From JAEUIG01 sp046349775 (GTDB taxonomy: Bacteria > Planctomycetota > Planctomycetia > Planctomycetales > Planctomycetaceae), in NCBI GenBank assembly GCA_046349775.1, contig JAXMBS010000042.1, positions 1-49,140 of the forward strand: a stretch of 49,140 nucleotides of DNA. The letters are read 5' to 3'. This document shows positions 42,043-49,140 of the stretch, in pieces. A program made the position numbers and the translations under genes. How positions within the stretch are numbered: the stretch's first letter is position 1; each line of letters opens with the position of its first letter. Below the pieces are notes generated by a model. It was not told the origin of the DNA. It was given only the letters and a program-made list of their open reading frames with translations, and did not search any database.

Positions 42043-43665
42043 CTATTCGTACCTTAGCGCCTGAACCGGGTCGAGCCGCGCGGCGCGGCGCGCCGGCAGC
42101 ACACTGGCCAGTACGGCAATCGCCATCGCGCCGAACGCCACCCACAGCACCATGCCAGGGTGCACGTCCGTCGGAATGCGATCGAAGTAGTAAATCGCTT
42201 CGTCAAACACCTTGCGCCCCGTGAACCACGAGAGGCCGTCTTCGATTTCGTTGATCTTCCACACGAACACGAGTCCGAGCATGACGCCCACACCGCTGCC
42301 GACGACACCCAAGCCGAGTCCATACGCGAGGAAGATCGACATCACGCCGCCGGAGCCGGCGCCGAGCGCCTTGAGGATGCCGATGTCGCGCGTCTTTTCG
42401 ACGACGATCATGTAGAAGATCGCCAGGATGCCGAACCCGGCAACGGCGATGATCAGGAACAGCAGGACGTTCAGGATGGCCGATTCGACTTCGACCGCCT
42501 GGAGCAGCGGACCCTGCTTCTGTTCCCAGGTGCGAATCTGGAACCGGCCGGTTTCGACGCCGGGGAGCCGGGCGAGCAACTGCTGGACGACGACTTCAGC
42601 ATCGTCGTAGTTCTTGAGTTTGATCTGCAAGCTGGTGACGCTGCCTTTGGTCCAGTCGTCGTCGCTGGTCGGTCGGGACAGCAGCATCTTGCGGGCAAAC
42701 TGCAGTTCGGCGAGGTTGCAGAAGGCGAGACTCCCGTCGTACTCGCTCATGCCGCTCTTGAAGGCGTCGACGTACGTAGCTGCAAAGCGTGCCGGCTCCG
42801 GGTTGCCGACGGTGACAGTCGTGAATTTCACGTCCTCACCCGGCTGAATGAGCATCATCGTCTTCGTTTTGCCATTGGCGTCGACATAGGGGTAGCTGAC
42901 GAGGCCGCAGCCGATGTAGACCCTGGCAGGCAAGGCGGCGTTACGATCAGCGGCCGCAGTCGGCACTGCCTGCGACGGGCCGAACAACTCATGGGGCGCA
43001 GGTTCGTCTGCGGCGCCGCCGGCTTCGGCATCGAACGGATTGATGAGCGGCGATTCGGCCGCGACGGCACCGGTGTTCGCGCTCTCGGTGACGTTTGCCC
43101 CGTTGTGCCTCTGCTGTTTGGTGGCTTCGTATTCGGCCCGCATCCGCTGGAGGTCGAGCCACTCGGCGCGATGCTTGATGCCTTCTTCCGTCAGTTCCCA
43201 GTCGAGGTCGGCGGCAATGTCGCGCAGCGGCGGGCGGATGACCTTGCCTTCGTCCTTGAGCGCCTGGCGGCTCATGAGATATTCGCGCAGCGGGCTGACC
43301 AGGTCTTTGCCCTGCGGCAGGATGCCGACGATCGTAACCGGCTGCGTGAGCTGGGTTTCGTTCCAGTCGAAGGTCATCATGCCGTAGATTTCAACGGCCG
43401 GAGTGATGGCCTCGACGCGGTCGCCGACGATGGCCTGGATGGCCGCGATCAGTTCTTGCGGATCGTCAAAGCCGTCGCTGCTGGTCGATTCGACCATCAG
43501 GTCGGCCAGGATGCCGTGCAGCCGATCCTTCATCTGGCTGCTGAAGCCGGCCATGACGCTGTTGACGACGATCATCGTCGCCACGCCGAGCATCACGCTG
43601 ATGATGCTCGCCAACGCGATGAACCGCGTCCGCAGGTAGCGACTGGAGAGCAGCAGCTTGTACAT
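42043..43665 (-). CDS. LolC/LolE-like FtsX-family permease
   Basis: 540 residues from the ATG at 43665. One membrane helix near the N-terminus (FIALASIISVMLGVATMIVV) is followed by a long extracytoplasmic domain. Three helices lie in the last 160 residues, with the MacB/FtsX end ARRAARLDPVQALRYE. It is about 140 residues longer than typical LolC/E; the extra length is a hydrophilic, Ala/Glu-rich stretch at roughly 150-245. It works with the LolD ATPase downstream. Only one permease gene is present, so the complex may be a homodimer. Confidence 0.9.
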   Translation of the reverse strand: MYKLLLSSRYLRTRFIALASIISVMLGVATMIVVNSVMAGFSSQMKDRLHGILADLMVESTSSDGFDDPQELIAAIQAIVGDRVEAITPAVEIYGMMTFDWNETQLTQPVTIVGILPQGKDLVSPLREYLMSRQALKDEGKVIRPPLRDIAADLDWELTEEGIKHRAEWLDLQRMRAEYEATKQQRHNGANVTESANTGAVAAESPLINPFDAEAGGAADEPAPHELFGPSQAVPTAAADRNAALPARVYIGCGLVSYPYVDANGKTKTMMLIQPGEDVKFTTVTVGNPEPARFAATYVDAFKSGMSEYDGSLAFCNLAELQFARKMLLSRPTSDDDWTKGSVTSLQIKLKNYDDAEVVVQQLLARLPGVETGRFQIRTWEQKQGPLLQAVEVESAILNVLLFLIIAVAGFGILAIFYMIVVEKTRDIGILKALGAGSGGVMSIFLAYGLGLGVVGSGVGVMLGLVFVWKINEIEDGLSWFTGRKVFDEAIYYFDRIPTDVHPGMVLWVAFGAMAIAVLASVLPARRAARLDPVQALRYE

Positions 43666-43959
43666 GGGACGTGTGGGTAAAGGGTCGTTGGTAGTGATTT
43701 GTGGGTCGAAGGGGCGGGAGTCTAGGCGGAAGGGGAAAATGCGTCGAGACCGGGTTGGAGGACCGCCCGGGGAGCACTGTCACCGGGTGATTCGGGGGGA
43801 TCGACGCCGGTCCCGTGACTTGCCGGCTTGTCACTCCCACCGGTGGCGACGCTGGTCGCCGGCCGCCGCGCTTGACATCCACAGTGGGCCCGGCAACATA
43901 CTGCAAGTTGGAATGACGAGCCGATTTCAGTCCCATCAGCCATACAGCGAGAATTGACG
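43666..43959. other. Divergent spacer between the permease gene and the small basic protein gene
   Basis: 294 bases with no gene recognised. It contains a candidate sigma-70-type promoter for the plus strand and several short GC-rich inverted repeats around 43770-43860. No period-7 to -10 array was seen. Confidence 0.5.
43872..43902 (+). promoter_or_regulatory. Candidate promoter for the small basic protein gene
   Basis: A perfect TTGACA at 43872-43877 is followed after 19 bases by CATACT (43897-43902). The -35 box is consensus, but the -10 box is weak and the spacing long. The start codon is 58 bases downstream. Confidence 0.4.
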
Positions 43960-44157
43960 ATGCCTACGAGCGGTCCAATTGTCCGCACCGGCGCGACGCC
44001 GGAATTCTGGAGAAACTGGGAGCAGGCTTTCGGCGGCAAGAAGCGGGCGGACGCCGGCAAGCCGGCCGCCAAGGGGACTGCCAAGAAGAAGTCGGCGGCG
44101 AAGAAGCCGGCTGCGAAAAAGCCGGCCGGCAAGACCAAGGCCGCCAAGCGGAAGTGA
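43960..44157 (+). CDS. Small basic protein with Lys/Ala-rich tail
   Basis: 65 residues from the ATG at 43960. Residues 1-26 have a distinct sequence (VRTGATPEFWRNWEQAFGG); the rest is repeats of the type AAKKPAAKK with many lysines, like the tails of histone H1-like and HU-tail proteins. The net charge is strongly positive. The tail could bind DNA or RNA; the N-terminus matches no domain I know. A good candidate promoter lies upstream and the gene stands alone between two spacers. Confidence 0.75.
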   Translation: MPTSGPIVRTGATPEFWRNWEQAFGGKKRADAGKPAAKGTAKKKSAAKKPAAKKPAGKTKAAKRK

Positions 44158-44181
44158 GCGCCGCCGATTGCTCTGGATGGC

Positions 44182-44318
44182 AACCACGGAAGACACGGAA
44201 TACGCGGAAAAATGCCGGCTCGAGAATCGACCCTCCCAATTGACGGGGGCGTCGGCGACTACGAAGTGAACGTTGTCCGCGGCTGTTCCTTTCCGTGACT
44301 TCCGTGTATTCCGTGGTT
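44182..44318. repeat. Nonanucleotide inverted array ACGGAA/TTCCGTGTA
   Basis: The left arm 44182-44209 has (A/G)CGGAA at 44186, 44195 and 44204. The right arm 44291-44318 has TTCCGTGAC, TTCCGTGTA and TTCCGTGGTT. The arms pair over 28 bases with a few mismatches that fall at the variable positions of the unit. The right arm ends one base before the ATG of the membrane protein gene (44320), leaving no room for a ribosome site. Confidence 0.9.
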
Positions 44319-44319
44319 C

Positions 44320-45918
44320 ATGGCGGCTCCATCGCGCTCCCGGTTTGCAAGCTTCCAGCCGATCCTCGGGCTGTGGCTGTCGTTTCTGGCGTGCTCGCTG
44401 ATTCGCGCGCCAATTCCGGCGGTGAATGAGCCGCATTATCTCGTCAAGGCGCGACACTACTGGCAGCCGGAGTGGTGCCGCGGCGACCTGTTCCTGGAGT
44501 CAGCGAATCCGCATGTCGTCTTCTACCAGACAATTGGCTGGCTGCCGGCGACGCTGCCTTTCGAGTACGCGGCACTGATCGGCCGGATCCTGGTCCTGCT
44601 GCTGCTGGCGATTGGCTGGGACCGGATGCTCTCGCAAATCCTCTGCGGTCGCTGGAGTTCCGTTGCGGCGGCATGGCTGTTTCTGCTCCTGCAGGCGTGC
44701 GGAAACTTCGCGGGGGAATGGCTGGTCGGTGGCGTCGAGTCCAAGGTGGTGGCGTACGCGCTCGTGATGTGGGGCTGCGGCGCGCTGCTCGCCGGTCGCC
44801 TCAACACAGGGGGCGCGCTCCTGGGAGCAGCGGTCAGCTTTCATCCGGTGGTGGGGGCGTGGTGCATCATCTGTCTGGCCGGTGCGGCGGTGCTGCGCGG
44901 CATTGTGGATCGGCGTCGCCCGATGTCGGCGGACACGACAAGATCCTTGGGCCCGCTCATACGAAACTTCGTCCCCGCCATCGGTTGCGGTTTCGCATGC
45001 AGCCTGCCGGGGCTGATTCCGGCGGCGAAGATGCTCACCTCAGCCGACCCGGCGACGACGCTGCGGGCGGACATCCTGATGGTGGCCGTCCGGCTCGACC
45101 ATCATCTCGATCCGTACATGTTCCCGTGGCGGGCGTACGCGTACTACGCGGCAATGATCGTCGCGTGGTTAATCGCACGCCGCATGGTGGCAGCGACGCG
45201 TGCGTCGCTCTGGCTGGATGCATTCACCTGGATCGCGATTGCCGTTGCCGTACTGGGCTGGCTCGCTGCGGCCGGTCCGCGGCCGGTCACGTATCTCCCG
45301 TGGATGGAATGGCGAATCAAGCTGCTCAAACTGTATCCGTTCCGGATCGCCGACCTCGCGGTGCCATTCACGCTGGCTGTGTCCATCACCCAGCTTGCGT
45401 CCGCGCGGATTGCCGGCGGTGTCTCGCTACTCCGCGCCACAATCGTCGCCGGCGGTTTCGCGGCAGCGTTCGTGGCAGCCCTCCTCTGGCCCGGCGTCGA
45501 CAAGAACCCCTCGCGGATGTCGCCACAGATGCGGGCTGACTGGATCGCCGCACTCGGCTGGGTTGCCGCCAAGACGCCGCACGACTGCGTGCTGTGGACG
45601 CCGGATGAGGACTGGGCCGTGAAGTGGTTCGCCGAGCGACCGGAGTACGTGAATTTCAAGGACTGCCCGCAGGACGCGCGCGGAACCATCGACTGGTACG
45701 AGCGGCGCGTGCTGTTGGCGGACTGGAAGCGGGCTGCGGCCGGCGACGGCGTATTCACGGCGGCGGAGTTCGCCGATCTGCACGAGAAGACCGGTATTAC
45801 GCATATCGTGCTCAGCCGGATGGGACCGATCGAGCCGCTGCCGGTGTATCAGAATGGGGGGTTTCGCGTGTTCGCACTGGCTGACCTGGAAGCGGAGTCG
45901 TTGTTGCTGCCCCGCTGA
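44320..45918 (+). CDS. Polytopic membrane protein of unknown function (DUF6798-like)
   Basis: 532 residues with about nine or ten membrane segments between residues 10 and 395 and a soluble C-terminal domain of about 135 residues (ADWIAALGWVAAKTPHDCVLWTPDEDW). The arrangement, with a loop EPHYLVKARHYWQPEW after the first helix, is like DUF6798 and other glycosyltransferase-C-fold membrane proteins found in planctomycetes. I cannot assign an activity. The start codon is set directly against a nonanucleotide repeat arm. Confidence 0.75.
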   Translation: MAAPSRSRFASFQPILGLWLSFLACSLIRAPIPAVNEPHYLVKARHYWQPEWCRGDLFLESANPHVVFYQTIGWLPATLPFEYAALIGRILVLLLLAIGWDRMLSQILCGRWSSVAAAWLFLLLQACGNFAGEWLVGGVESKVVAYALVMWGCGALLAGRLNTGGALLGAAVSFHPVVGAWCIICLAGAAVLRGIVDRRRPMSADTTRSLGPLIRNFVPAIGCGFACSLPGLIPAAKMLTSADPATTLRADILMVAVRLDHHLDPYMFPWRAYAYYAAMIVAWLIARRMVAATRASLWLDAFTWIAIAVAVLGWLAAAGPRPVTYLPWMEWRIKLLKLYPFRIADLAVPFTLAVSITQLASARIAGGVSLLRATIVAGGFAAAFVAALLWPGVDKNPSRMSPQMRADWIAALGWVAAKTPHDCVLWTPDEDWAVKWFAERPEYVNFKDCPQDARGTIDWYERRVLLADWKRAAAGDGVFTAAEFADLHEKTGITHIVLSRMGPIEPLPVYQNGGFRVFALADLEAESLLLPR

Positions 45919-46030
45919 AGCGATCAGGCAATCCGGTCGCTTCGAGACGCATCGGGGGATACAATTTCGTGGGCGGCGGGCGGTTGCTTGGCGCCGATGT
46001 AAGGAGCTTTGCGCACGAAGATCGAGCGAC

Positions 46031-49140
<3,110 letters not shown>

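Noticed and set aside
42160..43680. A 506-codon plus-strand frame opposite the LolC/E permease
   Set aside because: Antisense shadow with no motif; the minus strand encodes a complete FtsX-family permease.
45936..45966. Promoter upstream of the DUF1549/DUF1553 gene (TACAAT at 45960)
   Set aside because: The -10 match is fair but the -35 position has only two matching bases, so it is not distinguishable from chance.

Overview
The window looks like a GC-rich chromosome segment from a member of the Planctomycetota, probably of the Planctomycetales/Planctomycetaceae type. The evidence is the set of families typical of that phylum: DUF1501, DUF1552, DUF1592/1588/1585 and DUF1549/DUF1553 proteins with CxxCH haem motifs, a secreted sulfatase, a DUF4175 protein, an S46 peptidase and two Hanks-type Ser/Thr kinases. 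I saw no rRNA, tRNA, CRISPR array or insertion sequence.

Layout. 1-714 (-) is the N-terminal part of an SLC13-type anion transporter cut by the window edge. 901-4339 holds a secreted alpha/beta hydrolase facing a secreted sulfatase. 4527-12257 (+) is an ABC ATPase, its permease, a DUF4175 protein and a MORN/YwqK-like membrane protein; the permease and DUF4175 gene are full-length but broken by many small indels. 12394-30650 is one long minus-strand block. In transcription order it holds a DUF1592 and a DUF1552 protein, a protein kinase fused to a nicotinamidase, a glycerophosphodiester phosphodiesterase, a glycoside-hydrolase-like protein, a DUF1501 protein and an S46 peptidase. It ends with a sugar-acid or ketoacid catabolic set: NHL protein, zinc alcohol dehydrogenase, FAH-fold AraD1/GguC protein, LLM flavin monooxygenase and HpcH/HpaI aldolase. 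30989-35191 (+) is a second kinase and a hydrolase-fold protein lacking its serine nucleophile. 35235-37357 (-) is a family 2 glycosyltransferase and a CysQ-type phosphatase. 37544-39024 (+) is a second HpaI-type aldolase and upp. 39122-43665 (-) is a secreted YHS/TRASH-like protein, ilvE, and a LolD/LolC-E pair. 43960 to the right edge (+) is a small Lys/Ala-rich protein, a polytopic membrane protein and a PSCyt1/DUF1549/DUF1553 protein that runs off the window.

Two things stand out. First, an open reading frame joins a complete Ser/Thr kinase to a complete nicotinamidase with all catalytic and metal residues present. Second, many spacers between about 13 and 44 kb are filled by short degenerate tandem arrays with a strict period of 7, 8, 9 or 10 nt. 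They are often arranged as inverted arms and often abut start or stop codons, and one array has become the C-terminal tail of a glycosyltransferase. They resemble in style the heptanucleotide STRR sequences of cyanobacteria, but here several unit families and unit lengths coexist.

A caution about sequence quality: coding similarity passes from frame to frame in five or six genes, worst at 6.5-10.2 kb and 20.6-21.6 kb, without loss of length. This looks more like uncorrected indel errors than ancient decay, but the sequence alone cannot settle it.
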